A stretch of DNA of 55,206 nt from contig JAADHO010000256.1 of NCBI GenBank assembly GCA_013151775.1, forward strand, positions 1 through 55,206, read 5' to 3'. The translations under genes and the position numbers were made by a program. The notes below the pieces were generated by a model that was not told the origin of the DNA, made no database searches, and saw only the letters and a program-made list of their open reading frames with translations. This document shows, in pieces, positions 1 to 8,525 of this stretch; position 1 is the stretch's first letter; each line of letters starts with the position of its first letter. The stretch is from Deltaproteobacteria bacterium. GTDB taxonomy: Bacteria > Myxococcota_A > Polyangia > Polyangiales > Houyiibacteriaceae.

Positions 1-99
1 GACGCTCGCCCCCTCGATGTCCTCGAGGTAGTCGTGGAGCAGCCCCGCGATCATCTGGTCTTCGTCACCGCCATGCTCGCCCACGCTGGCGAACGAGCC
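1..99 (-). pseudogene. HD-domain hydrolase, N-terminal fragment, inverted and cut by the window edge
   Basis: Read on the minus strand, the first 99 bases encode an open fragment with the stretch EHGGDEDQMIAGLLHDYLED. This is the metal-binding HD signature (L-L-H-D) of the small HD-domain, RelA/SpoT-like hydrolase family. The remaining, C-terminal part of the same family lies immediately to the right but on the plus strand (95-382), so the gene is broken by an inversion whose right breakpoint falls near 75-105. In the family the two pieces are normally separated by about 45-60 residues in one frame. Whether this is a genuine small inversion or an assembly artefact cannot be told here, because the left breakpoint is outside the window. 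Identification as an HD fragment is fairly sure; its substrate is unknown. Confidence 0.6.
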
Positions 100-382
100 C
101 GGGGAGCTGAAGCTAGTCAGCGCCGCGGACAAGCTGCACAACGCCAGCTCCATCGTGCGGGATCACCGGCGCGTCGGGGACGACGTGTTCACCCGCTTCA
201 GCTCGAGTCGCGCTCAGACGCTCTGGTACTATCGGGCGGTGCTCTCGGCTCTCGAGCACGGCTTCGAGCACCCGATCGTCGAAGAACTTCGGCGCATGGT
301 GAAGCTGCTCCACCGCTTGGCCGGAGAGCACTTCGAGGTCGAAGCCTGGCCCTGTCCGGAGCCGCCCGCGAACGACGTGTAA
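95..382 (+). pseudogene. HD-domain hydrolase, C-terminal fragment
   Basis: This plus-strand open stretch, ending with TAA at 380-382, encodes LKLVSAADKLHNASSIVRD followed by a helical segment with LWYYRAVLSALEH. That is the conserved second half of the small HD-domain, SpoT-like hydrolase family (the A-A-D-K-L-H-N motif carries a metal/nucleotide-site Asp). Upstream in the same frame the sequence stops making sense and meets a stop at 29-31. The missing first half reads from the opposite strand at 1-99. It therefore has no start codon or HD motif of its own and is unlikely to give a working enzyme as it stands. Confidence 0.65.
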
Positions 383-446
383 GCACCCGCATCGCCCTCA
401 GGTGGGGATGCACTGTACCGTACGGGCGCTCGACCTATTGTCACGT

Positions 447-452
447 TAGGAT
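447..452 (+). promoter_or_regulatory. -10-like hexamer for a probable leaderless start
   Basis: TAGGAT ends exactly 6 nt before the ATG at 459. No Shine-Dalgarno sequence precedes that ATG, and a good -35 is not evident. The same arrangement recurs in front of several other genes in the window. Confidence 0.4.
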
Positions 453-458
453 GCCCGA

Positions 459-3308
459 ATGCGCAGTCTCGCTTTTCGCCACGCCCTCGCCTTGTTGCTC
501 AGCCTGAGCATCAGCGCCTGCGGTGACGACTCCAGTCCACCGGACAGCGGCACGCCCGACGCCGGAGACGCGACGACGCCGAGACCAGTGCTCTGCATCG
601 GCGGGGACGAGAGCGTGCGCCTCGAGACTCTGGACCTCACCTTCCGGCGCACGCAGATCGGCCTGACCGCCGGCGTGACGCGGCACGCAGCGCTGGATCT
701 GAGCAACGACCTCTGCGTCGACCTGCCGATCACCATCACGGCCTCGAGCGACGGCGTCGTGAGCTTCCCGACCGACCTCACGCTCGCCACCGGCCGGAGT
801 CGCATCTTCGTCGATCTCCTGGGTGTGGCCGCAGGTCGCACAACGTTGACGGCGAGCGCGGTCTTGAACGCGGGTGAGGCGGGCGAAGTTCGCTGGGAGT
901 CGAGCGTAGAGGTGCTCGTGTCGGACGGCAGCGTCCCCGGCTGCGAGGGAACCGCGAACGGCATGGTCACTCCCGGCGGTGAGGTGAAGATCACCACCGG
1001 CACGGCGGCTGGGACAGGTGTGGTGCTCAACGCGGGCGCGGCAGCGGACAACCAGTTCCACGTCGATCCCTTCATGGTCGGCGTGGCCTGTGCTCCCGAT
1101 CAGGTGCCGACGGGCTACAGCGCCCTCGGCCCGGCCATCTCCTTCGGGCCGAGCAGCCTGCGCTTCCGTCGTGAGATCGAGCTCGACGTGCCCGTGTCCT
1201 TGGCGCTGCTACCCGAGGACGCCGGTCGCGGCGCCGTGCTCTTCGCGTACACGGGTCCGAGCGCTCCGAGCGCGCGCATCGTGCCCGTGGCGTCGCCGGC
1301 CTTCGAGGGCGACACGGACGCCGGCATGGTGCGCTTCCTCGTGCCTCGCCTCGGCACCTATCAGGCGGTGACGCTCACGGCCGGTCCCACGCGACGCGAC
1401 CGCACCTTCACCTACCGCGGCATCACGGGCGTCTCCATGGGCGCCGGCGGAGCGGCCACCATCGGCTTCGACAACCCCGACCGCTTCGACTTCGTGGCGC
1501 CCCTCGGTGGCCCCGTCGATTGGGTCAGCATGCTCCACTACATCCGCACCTATCACATGGGCGGTTTCTGCACGGACGCCGAGCGCACGGCGGATTCCGC
1601 AGCCTGCGCTGGACCCGCACGCACGGATCGCACGCCCGATCCCACGGGCGTCTACGAGGTGCGGCAGGACTTCGAGCATTGGACCTACGTGGACGAATAC
1701 GGCGGTCAGGGCGGCACCTTCGACCGCCACGAGTACATCCAGATCTTCCGCGATCTCTCGATGATGTATGGCAGCCTGAACAGCAACACGAATCCGCTCT
1801 CGCCCGGTGACGCGGGCTACGACCCGACCATCCCCGACGTCACCCCTCCGGGTGTTCCCGACTCGCGCCGCATGATGAGCGACGCCGACCGCTGCGCGAC
1901 GCCTGTCCGCATCGCTCCGACGGACGGAACACCGGGCACAGGTCTCTACGACGACGAGTTCAACCCGGAGGGCGCCTATCCCGCGATCACCATCTGTGAC
2001 AGCGCCGAGGTCCGGGTAGACGGCGAGCGTGACGTGGGCGTGTGGGATCCCACTGGCGACAACAACTACCCCCTCGAGGTCGCCATGGCCTTCGATCTCA
2101 ACGACAACGGCGTACGCGATCCCGGCGAGCCCTTCGCCAACTGGGGTCGCGAGAACTTCGAAGACTGTGGCAGCGACCGCCTCTGCGACGTGGACGAGCC
2201 GGGCTACAGCACCACCAACCCCGATCCCAACGGCGACGACTACGACCCGCAGTACAACCCCGCGGGCGAAGAGGGCAACTGGATGCGCGACGGTGACCGC
2301 TGCGACCCGAGCAGCGGCGAGGCCTTCTCTGACACCGGCCTCGATGGCGTCATGGGCACGCCGCAGCTCGCAGACGGCGGCTTCGATTCGGGCGAAGGTG
2401 ATGGCTGCTGGAACATGGCGGCGGGTTTTCAGCGCATGTTCGACCACAGCGCGCGCACCCGCATCGCTAGCTTCGACGCCGCGACGCTGGCGGATCTCGA
2501 CATCTTCAGCGACGGAGGCATCCGCGACCTGTTCAACTTCTCGTGGATCCACGAGAACATGATGGGCGGCTTCTCGGCGCGCGGGATGCCCGTGAACTAC
2601 TACGACACACACGCCTCACTGAACTTCGGCGGCGTGGGCACGGACGATGAATTCAGGTTCGCCGAGGTCGACTGGCCCGAGGTCGGCAAGTACGTCCACA
2701 TCCGCTACGGCGACGTGGACGCCAGCGAAGGCCAGCTGGTGCAGGGCGACGGAGGCCACGTGGGAACTCCCGCGCAGATCGTCAACCGCGTGCTCTCGAC
2801 CATCGCCTGGTTCAGCGCCAAGTGGCCCGGCGGCGACCGCACGCGCCTGATCGATCGCATCTGCACGCCCATGAACCCGGGCTGCACCAACCCCAATCAG
2901 TTCACCTTCGACTTTACGGCGCCGAGCACAGGTCGCGTCGGGCCCGTCTCTGTGGTGCTTCCCCCGGGCTACTTCATGGACGAATTCCAGGACCTCACCT
3001 ACCCCGTGGTCTACTTCGGTCACGGCTACGGTCAGGAGCCGAGCGACTTGGTGGCCATCGGCATCATCCTCTGGAACTTCATGACCTCACGTCAGATCCC
3101 CGAAGAGCAGCGCTTGCAGAAGATGATCTTCGTCTTCCCCGACGGTCGCTGTCGAGGTGACGAGTGCATCCGCGGCACCTTCTACACGGACGCGCCCGCG
3201 AGCACACCAAACGGCGCGCAGATGGAGACCTTCATGCTCGACCTGATGACCTACATGGACGAGAACTACCGCACGAAGTCGAGCGAGACCCACCCCGTCA
3301 TCGAGTAG
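459..3308 (+). CDS. Large secreted lipoprotein with a C-terminal esterase-like domain, apparently truncated
   Basis: 949 residues. The N-terminus is a lipoprotein signal with lipobox S-I-S-A-C (Cys about residue 21), followed by an Asp/Ser/Pro-rich linker. The middle is unrecognised and rich in Asp/Asn/Gly loops such as DLNDNGVRDPGEP, which look like calcium-binding turns. The last ~130 residues resemble the start of an alpha/beta-hydrolase putative-esterase (FrmB/feruloyl-esterase-like) domain: PVVYFGHGYGQ, FVFPDG, then LMTYMDENYRT. In that family the GxSxxG nucleophile elbow should follow directly, but the protein stops at THPVIE. It therefore lacks the catalytic Ser and the rest of the triad. 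The last 11 nt overlap the 3' end of a convergent LRR gene, so truncation by insertion or deletion is likely. A naturally short, inactive family member is the alternative. Confidence 0.6.
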   Translation: MRSLAFRHALALLLSLSISACGDDSSPPDSGTPDAGDATTPRPVLCIGGDESVRLETLDLTFRRTQIGLTAGVTRHAALDLSNDLCVDLPITITASSDGVVSFPTDLTLATGRSRIFVDLLGVAAGRTTLTASAVLNAGEAGEVRWESSVEVLVSDGSVPGCEGTANGMVTPGGEVKITTGTAAGTGVVLNAGAAADNQFHVDPFMVGVACAPDQVPTGYSALGPAISFGPSSLRFRREIELDVPVSLALLPEDAGRGAVLFAYTGPSAPSARIVPVASPAFEGDTDAGMVRFLVPRLGTYQAVTLTAGPTRRDRTFTYRGITGVSMGAGGAATIGFDNPDRFDFVAPLGGPVDWVSMLHYIRTYHMGGFCTDAERTADSAACAGPARTDRTPDPTGVYEVRQDFEHWTYVDEYGGQGGTFDRHEYIQIFRDLSMMYGSLNSNTNPLSPGDAGYDPTIPDVTPPGVPDSRRMMSDADRCATPVRIAPTDGTPGTGLYDDEFNPEGAYPAITICDSAEVRVDGERDVGVWDPTGDNNYPLEVAMAFDLNDNGVRDPGEPFANWGRENFEDCGSDRLCDVDEPGYSTTNPDPNGDDYDPQYNPAGEEGNWMRDGDRCDPSSGEAFSDTGLDGVMGTPQLADGGFDSGEGDGCWNMAAGFQRMFDHSARTRIASFDAATLADLDIFSDGGIRDLFNFSWIHENMMGGFSARGMPVNYYDTHASLNFGGVGTDDEFRFAEVDWPEVGKYVHIRYGDVDASEGQLVQGDGGHVGTPAQIVNRVLSTIAWFSAKWPGGDRTRLIDRICTPMNPGCTNPNQFTFDFTAPSTGRVGPVSVVLPPGYFMDEFQDLTYPVVYFGHGYGQEPSDLVAIGIILWNFMTSRQIPEEQRLQKMIFVFPDGRCRGDECIRGTFYTDAPASTPNGAQMETFMLDLMTYMDENYRTKSSETHPVIE

Positions 3309-5040
3309 GGGGAGTGGCCAAGATGTAGGGCTTCTTCAGCGCCCCATGTCTTTCCGACAGCTTCTCTCGTCTAAGTTTGATCTCAGCGCGGGACTGCAGG
3401 GCGATCTCTAGCCAACTTGAAACGGTGGTTGGGCGCCAGCAGTCGAAGTCCGTGTTGACGTCCTGTGCGACAACGACGGTCCAATAGGGTTGTATGCACG
3501 TAGCGAGGAAAGCCCATGTGCTGTAGGTGATCCGCTCGAAGGTGCGGAGTGACCTGTGGAAGTTCAGCTGACCGTGTGGAAATCCGCCAATTTCGTCTAT
3601 TTCGTCGTTATCCATCCAGTCGAACCACACCAGGTCTTTCGTGCTTGACCAAAGGGTCTCTATCGACTCGACGAGGAACACACCATCTTCGTTTTTTTGG
3701 TCCGTCTCCGCGTAGGTCATTGGTGCGACGACACCTTCCACTCCCTCCGCTGCAGCAGCCTTGTCGAGACGCGTCCAACGCAGTTGAATTCCGTTGCATA
3801 CACGATAAAGAGCTTTGATATCCGGATCGATCGTGTGGAAATACTTCTTCAGATCCTCCAGATCCGACTCTGGCGCGGGAGGGTTGACCTCGAAACACAA
3901 CACCTTGATCTCCGGGTCGGATCGCAACTCGTCAACCATAGCCCTGAACCTTCGGAGCCAGTCCTCTGCGTCCATGCCCTCGACCTGATTGCCGGTGATG
4001 ATGACGTGACAACCCTCCTTCCACGGCCCGCCCGTTAGCAGCTCCCGAGCGCAGCCGTCGGTCAGCCCTGTGGTGCTCAAATCGAGCCGCGCGAGGTCGG
4101 GAAGCTCGAGCGCACGGAGAAGCGCAACACCCTCATCTCCGATTGGGCATTCACTCAGGCTGAGCCACTCGAGGCCTGTGGGGGACGTCTCGAGCAACGA
4201 CTTCAGCGCAGAAAGATCAAAGTGCGTGTTCCTGCCGAGGTCCAGACGAGTGAGACGGGAAAACCAGGGACAGGCGGCCACGCTCGCCGCTTGCGAAGGA
4301 AGATCGCCTCGATCGTACTTCAGCGCCTTGATGTCGCGCAGCGGCAATGCCTCGAGAGGCAAGCCTCCATTCACGTCGGGGCTGTACCAAGAACATACCT
4401 CCAGACTGATGAGATTCGGTGTCCATGAAGCTTCAGAGAGGGCGATGGTTGTCAGCGGCAAATCACCCGCTGAGATTCTCAGTTCCGTGAGATTCAAAGA
4501 CGGAGCCGACAGAATGTCCGCTTGACCCGCATCCGTGAAGCTATTCCTCGAAATATCGAGATAGCCGATATTCTGAAGCAGCGGTGACTCGCGGAGAGCA
4601 TGGGCCACCTTGTCATCGAGGTCCTCACCGGCAAGGTCGACCCGGAGGATGTTGGAGAAAAGCGGCTCCTTCGCGATCTTCTTTCCTGCAGTGGACCCTA
4701 GGTTCCGGTAGCCAGACGGGGTCTTCAGGGAGCGGCAAAGGGACAGGGCGGGGTGCCCTCGTTTGCCTCGCTTTTCGATCACTCGCTTGCTTGGACCCTT
4801 CCGGCCAACGAGCAAGCTCAACCAAGAAACGGGGACGATCCGAAGATCATCTGGCCAATCTTCGTCCAGCACTGTCTCTGCCCTCGTGACAGCTTCGCCT
4901 AGACCGTCGGCATCAGGCCAATCATCGAGAAGGTCAGTGATGTGTACCCATGTTCTAGAACTCGGCGGCTGGTTCAGCAGCTCTTCGAGACGACCTTCTC
5001 GCATTTTTTCGTTCTTTCGTTGGTGTGGATTCAGAACCAT
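3298..5040 (-). CDS. Leucine-rich-repeat protein with a C-terminal SUKH (SMI1/KNR4)-like domain
   Basis: 580 residues from the ATG at 5040 (a second Met is at 5004); no clear ribosome site. Residues ~150-390 carry irregular leucine-rich repeats such as LTRLDLGRNTHFDLSALKSL and LARLDLSTTGLTDGCARELL. The C-terminal ~180 residues look SMI1/KNR4-like: DLKKYF..DPDIKALYRVCNG, then a long tail rich in Trp, Phe and Asp. SUKH proteins often serve as immunity proteins against polymorphic toxins. LRR-SUKH proteins are common orphan genes in large soil genomes. There is no signal peptide, so it is probably cytosolic. Its composition is visibly less GC-rich than its neighbours (AT-rich codons are frequent), and it is squeezed between a truncated esterase gene and the stop of the propeller gene 4 nt upstream. 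These point to recent acquisition. No toxin is visible nearby. Confidence 0.55.
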   Translation of the reverse strand: MVLNPHQRKNEKMREGRLEELLNQPPSSRTWVHITDLLDDWPDADGLGEAVTRAETVLDEDWPDDLRIVPVSWLSLLVGRKGPSKRVIEKRGKRGHPALSLCRSLKTPSGYRNLGSTAGKKIAKEPLFSNILRVDLAGEDLDDKVAHALRESPLLQNIGYLDISRNSFTDAGQADILSAPSLNLTELRISAGDLPLTTIALSEASWTPNLISLEVCSWYSPDVNGGLPLEALPLRDIKALKYDRGDLPSQAASVAACPWFSRLTRLDLGRNTHFDLSALKSLLETSPTGLEWLSLSECPIGDEGVALLRALELPDLARLDLSTTGLTDGCARELLTGGPWKEGCHVIITGNQVEGMDAEDWLRRFRAMVDELRSDPEIKVLCFEVNPPAPESDLEDLKKYFHTIDPDIKALYRVCNGIQLRWTRLDKAAAAEGVEGVVAPMTYAETDQKNEDGVFLVESIETLWSSTKDLVWFDWMDNDEIDEIGGFPHGQLNFHRSLRTFERITYSTWAFLATCIQPYWTVVVAQDVNTDFDCWRPTTVSSWLEIALQSRAEIKLRREKLSERHGALKKPYILATPPTR

Positions 5041-5044
5041 CGTG

Positions 5045-7207
5045 TCAGGGCGTTGACGCGCGAGTCTCTTGGCTCTGCCCGAGCATGGCGACGTCGTGCT
5101 CGCCCAGGATCCAGACGTGACCGGCAGCGTCGACCTCGACGTCGCGCAGAGCGCTGAAAGGCAAGCCCTCTGGTTCGCCGTAGACGCGGAAGGCGCTGCC
5201 GTCCCAGAAGACGAGGCCGCCGTGGCCGGCGCCGTAGAGGTGGCCCTCGGCGTCGAGGGCGAGGCGCGCGATGTGCGCCGCCTGCACGACGCCGGGCAGG
5301 CGGAACTCAAATTCGTGATCTTCGAAGTATCCGAGGCCCTCGGCGGCGGCGATCCAGACGCGGCCGGCTGAACCTGCGGCGATGTCGCTGACGACCTCGC
5401 CGCGCACGCCGCGCGCCTCGCCGAAGATCACGGCCTGCGACTCGCCCACGCGGACCGCACCCTCCACGGAGGAGAGCCAGGCCATGCCACGCTCGTTCAG
5501 ATCGATGGTGGTCACCGAGTCGGGCATGGAGAGGGCTCCCGGACCATCCTCGCCATCGCGCGTCGCGCCGCGGTGATGATGCGTCACGACGGGCGCCTCG
5601 CGATGCGCCACCAAGCAACCGACCGCGCGCGTCTGACCCTCGATGCCGAAGCGCGGGCAGACCCACGCGACCTCGTCCTCCGCCACACCGAAGACCGGCA
5701 CGGAGTCCACGACCTCGCCCGGCGGGATCGCGATCTCCACGCGCGTCTCGAAGGCGTCTTGCAGTATTCGGGAGACGATCAGGCGAGTGCCCGCTTGCAC
5801 CACGGGCTCCGCGCTCTCTGGCGCGGTTCCCGTCTCGGGATCCACCGGCGCGGCCGCGACGTGGGGTGCCTCGGTCAACAGGTAGGCTCCACCGGGTCCG
5901 TTGGCCAGAGCCAGGATGCGCTGCCCCACGGGGCCCTCGACAGGCTGGAGGTATCCGCCACGCAGCCGCGCGAGCCGGTGGTCGCGACTCATCACCCAGG
6001 TGCGACCGAGGGAGTCGGACGCGATGGAGAGCTGGATGGGATCCACGAGGTTCTGACTCGAGAGCCTGCGCGTCCCCGCGTCGCTCACCAGCAGCACGCC
6101 GCGGTTGGCGTCCGCGACCGCCACGAATCCGCCGGCGCTGCGCGCCAGATAGAAGTGTCCGCCCAAGACCTCGCCGGGCTGAATCTGAAGCGCAGGCGCG
6201 GCGATGTCGGGGTGGTTCGGCGGAATCGCGGCCAGCGGTCGTGGCTCGCGAAGCACGGGCGTGGGCAGCGGACCGTGCTCCGAGTCGATGCTGCGCAGGC
6301 GAGCGCGATAGCTGAGCGCGCCGAAACGATCCGAGCGCGACAGAGCCACCAACGCCACGCCCTCGCCGCCCACCGACAGAGGCAAGAGCCGCGTCGGCGT
6401 CACCAGGAAGAGCGACGCTCCGCGACGCGCCAGGCCGATCGCCCGGCGCTCGAGGCCGGGCACTGCGTATCCGTACCAGCGCTCGCCGTCGAAGTAACCG
6501 ATGCGGCTCTCGCCAGGGCCTTCGAGCAACGCCAAGGCGCGCCCGGCGCCGAGGGCCAGCACAGAGCGCACGTAGGGCAAAGGCAGACCGTGGCTGTCCG
6601 TGTGCTCGCGCACGATGTCGCCCTCGACGTGCCACAGACCCCGTGAGGTGCCTATCCAGAGATCGCCCTCCGGCGCCTGCGCCATGGTCGTGCACTCGGC
6701 CTCCTCACCGAAGAACTCGAAGACGCCGCCCGCCTGACGCCGCGCCACACCCAGGGAGCCGCAGGCCCAGAGCGTGCCGTCGTCCTGACCGAGCAGCGCC
6801 GCGATCGATCCCACGGGCGAGTCGGCCAGCACGTCGCCCACCTGCGTGCCGGAGAGCTCGACCAGACCACCCTCGGTGGCCGCCACCAGCGTGCCCGGCG
6901 TCAGCTCGGCCAAGGCGAGCACGGACTCCGCGGGCAGCCCTTCGGCTAGACCGAGGCGCACGGGCGCGGCTTGCCCCTCGACGGGGTACACGAGCACACC
7001 ACGGTCGGTCGCGACGTAGATGTGCTCGGCGGAACGGACGACGTCTCGCACCGCGTCGATGTCCTCGAAGCGACGCACGGCTCGGATCGCCTGTGGCAGC
7101 CCGGGCGCGAGCTCGGGCGTGGTCGCGGGCAAGCTCAACGCCCGCGGCGGACAGCCCGTGAGCAGCAACGAGATCGAGAGCGCGAGGATGGGGAGGTGAC
7201 GAAGCAT
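5045..7207 (-). CDS. Outer-membrane-type lipoprotein with two-component-regulator-like beta-propeller repeats
   Basis: 720 residues starting at the ATG at 7207. The signal sequence LPILALSISLLLTGC is a clear lipobox with Cys at about residue 18. The rest is built of blades of the regulator-propeller type, for example GDLWIGTSRGLWHVEGD, GRVWIAAAEGLGYFED, GHLYGAGHGGLVFWDG and GHVWILGEHDVAMLG. Such propellers are sensor or binding scaffolds, and here no kinase or DNA-binding domain is attached. It probably sits in the periplasm or outer membrane as a ligand-binding protein. A promoter with a perfect TTGACA -35 box lies directly in front and would place the transcript start at or next to the ATG. 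Its C-terminus appears complete and is followed after 4 nt by the LRR gene on the same strand. Confidence 0.65.
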   Translation of the reverse strand: MLRHLPILALSISLLLTGCPPRALSLPATTPELAPGLPQAIRAVRRFEDIDAVRDVVRSAEHIYVATDRGVLVYPVEGQAAPVRLGLAEGLPAESVLALAELTPGTLVAATEGGLVELSGTQVGDVLADSPVGSIAALLGQDDGTLWACGSLGVARRQAGGVFEFFGEEAECTTMAQAPEGDLWIGTSRGLWHVEGDIVREHTDSHGLPLPYVRSVLALGAGRALALLEGPGESRIGYFDGERWYGYAVPGLERRAIGLARRGASLFLVTPTRLLPLSVGGEGVALVALSRSDRFGALSYRARLRSIDSEHGPLPTPVLREPRPLAAIPPNHPDIAAPALQIQPGEVLGGHFYLARSAGGFVAVADANRGVLLVSDAGTRRLSSQNLVDPIQLSIASDSLGRTWVMSRDHRLARLRGGYLQPVEGPVGQRILALANGPGGAYLLTEAPHVAAAPVDPETGTAPESAEPVVQAGTRLIVSRILQDAFETRVEIAIPPGEVVDSVPVFGVAEDEVAWVCPRFGIEGQTRAVGCLVAHREAPVVTHHHRGATRDGEDGPGALSMPDSVTTIDLNERGMAWLSSVEGAVRVGESQAVIFGEARGVRGEVVSDIAAGSAGRVWIAAAEGLGYFEDHEFEFRLPGVVQAAHIARLALDAEGHLYGAGHGGLVFWDGSAFRVYGEPEGLPFSALRDVEVDAAGHVWILGEHDVAMLGQSQETRASTP

Positions 7208-7214
7208 CGGCGCG

Positions 7215-7243
7215 ATGAAGCCCCGACACGCGCCGCGTGTCAA
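7215..7243 (-). promoter_or_regulatory. Promoter of the propeller lipoprotein gene
   Basis: On the minus strand TTGACA (7238-7243), 17-nt spacer, CTTCAT (7215-7220), then 7 nt to the ATG at 7207. The -35 is perfect and the -10 weak. The predicted start of transcription is at or beside the start codon. Confidence 0.4.
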
Positions 7244-7289
7244 TGCGGAGTGCGCCACGAGGGAAGTTCCGGCGCTGCGTGGTCAGAGG

Positions 7290-7295
7290 TATGCT
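7290..7295 (+). promoter_or_regulatory. -10-like hexamer for a probable leaderless start
   Basis: TATGCT followed by 6 nt and the ATG at 7302. The same TATGCT-N6-start arrangement is found before the genes starting at 23146 and 49330. Confidence 0.45.
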
Positions 7296-7301
7296 CTCGG
7301 G

Positions 7302-8468
7302 ATGCGCACACTCTTATGCTTGTTGATCCTCGTGACCGCTTGCGGCGACGACGGAGCGTCCAGCGACGCCGGGCGGGACGCCCCCGCCTCCGATGGCGGC
7401 CGTGACACCTCGACCCGCGACTCTGCGATCGACTCCGGGACACGTCCCGACGCAGCGCCTCCGGGCGACGCAGGCGGAAGCGACGCGGGCGGTGGCGACG
7501 CGGGCACGGGCAGCACGCTCTCCGATCGCTACCCCGGCGACGAGGGCATCGACTCGGATCCCTCCGTGCTCTTCCACGACGACTTCGAGGGCGGGTGGGG
7601 CCGCTGGGACGGACCGACCGGAGACACGCGCTACCTCACGATCTTGAACGACGCCGCCACGGCGAACGCAGGCTCCCAATACCTGCAGTCCAAGGTCACC
7701 ACGGCGGATCTCGCGGAGAATATGTACATCTCCGCCTCGCCTCGCGTGACCTTCGACAGGCGCGTGGACGAAATCTGGTGGCGCTTCTACGCACGCTTCC
7801 CCGTGGTGGCGCCGAACCCTCACCACTGGATCCGCATGGCCGCGGGCAACGCCTCGTGGGATCGCAGCGGCCTCGCCAACACCGTCCCCGGCGGCGGCGA
7901 CGGCTTCTGGTTCGACTTCGACGCCAACAACAACGACCAGTTCGATTTCTATGTCTACTGGTACAAGATGCGCTCCGGACGCTGCAACGACGGCAGCGCC
8001 ACTCCCGGCTGCGCCGGCGACCAAGGCACGACCTACTACTACGGCAACGTCTTCCGACCGCCGGAGCAGACGCCCTTCCCGCGTGACGCCTGGTTCTGCG
8101 TGGAGATCCACGCCAAGGCCAACACCGTCGGCAACCAAGACGGCGAGCTCTCCTTCTACATCGACGACGCTCTGGTCGGCGACTACCGCCCCGGCTACCC
8201 CAACGGCACCTGGCTGCGCGCGCAGTTCCACACCGACGGCTGCACCTTCTCCGCCTGCACGGATCCCGTGCCCTTCGAGGGCTTCGACTTCCGCGCGGAC
8301 GCCAGCGTGGGCTTCAAGGCCATCTACCTCGACGCCTACTACGAGCGCGACTCCTCCGCGCGCAAACGTCAGGCGCTCGAAGATCGCGGCCTGACCGTGT
8401 CCGACGAGCAGATCATCTACTACGACGACGTGGTAGCCGCGACCGAGCGCATCGGCTGTCGACGCTGA
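7302..8468 (+). CDS. Secreted lipoprotein with a polysaccharide-lyase-like jelly-roll domain
   Basis: 388 residues from the ATG at 7302; an upstream in-frame Met at 7215 would leave the signal peptide internal. The lipobox is L-V-T-A-C (Cys about residue 14). A ~65-residue Asp/Ser/Gly/Ala linker follows, typical of myxobacterial surface lipoproteins. The folded part starts near FHDDFEGGWGRWDGP and contains many aromatic beta-strand motifs (IWWRFYARFP, DFYVYWYKM, WFCVEIHAKANTVGNQDGEL, IDDALVGDY). This resembles the concanavalin/heparin-lyase type jelly roll of polysaccharide lyases or carbohydrate-binding proteins. I cannot point to catalytic residues with certainty. Four Cys in the second half (RCND..PGCAGD, GCTFSACTD) could form disulfides. 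A glycan-related surface role is inference. Confidence 0.55.
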   Translation: MRTLLCLLILVTACGDDGASSDAGRDAPASDGGRDTSTRDSAIDSGTRPDAAPPGDAGGSDAGGGDAGTGSTLSDRYPGDEGIDSDPSVLFHDDFEGGWGRWDGPTGDTRYLTILNDAATANAGSQYLQSKVTTADLAENMYISASPRVTFDRRVDEIWWRFYARFPVVAPNPHHWIRMAAGNASWDRSGLANTVPGGGDGFWFDFDANNNDQFDFYVYWYKMRSGRCNDGSATPGCAGDQGTTYYYGNVFRPPEQTPFPRDAWFCVEIHAKANTVGNQDGELSFYIDDALVGDYRPGYPNGTWLRAQFHTDGCTFSACTDPVPFEGFDFRADASVGFKAIYLDAYYERDSSARKRQALEDRGLTVSDEQIIYYDDVVAATERIGCRR

Positions 8469-8480
8469 GGAGAGCCTCAG
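8465..8480. terminator. Short hairpin at the end of the jelly-roll lipoprotein gene
   Basis: A 6-bp stem CTGAGG/CCTCAG with a 4-nt loop overlaps the stop codon (8466-8468). No T-run follows, so it is at best a weak or factor-assisted terminator between two convergent genes. A second 6-bp inverted repeat (AGCCGC 8500-8505, GCGGCT 8522-8527) lies just downstream. Confidence 0.3.
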
Positions 8481-8525
8481 TGCACAGGCGTTGAATCCGA
8501 GCCGCATCGCGCCGAGACAAAGCGG

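Noticed and set aside
1209-2612. Long open minus-strand frame opposite the esterase-like lipoprotein gene
   Set aside because: It is a GC-rich antisense shadow with biased Val/His/Arg composition and no recognisable domain; the plus-strand frame has a signal peptide and family motifs.
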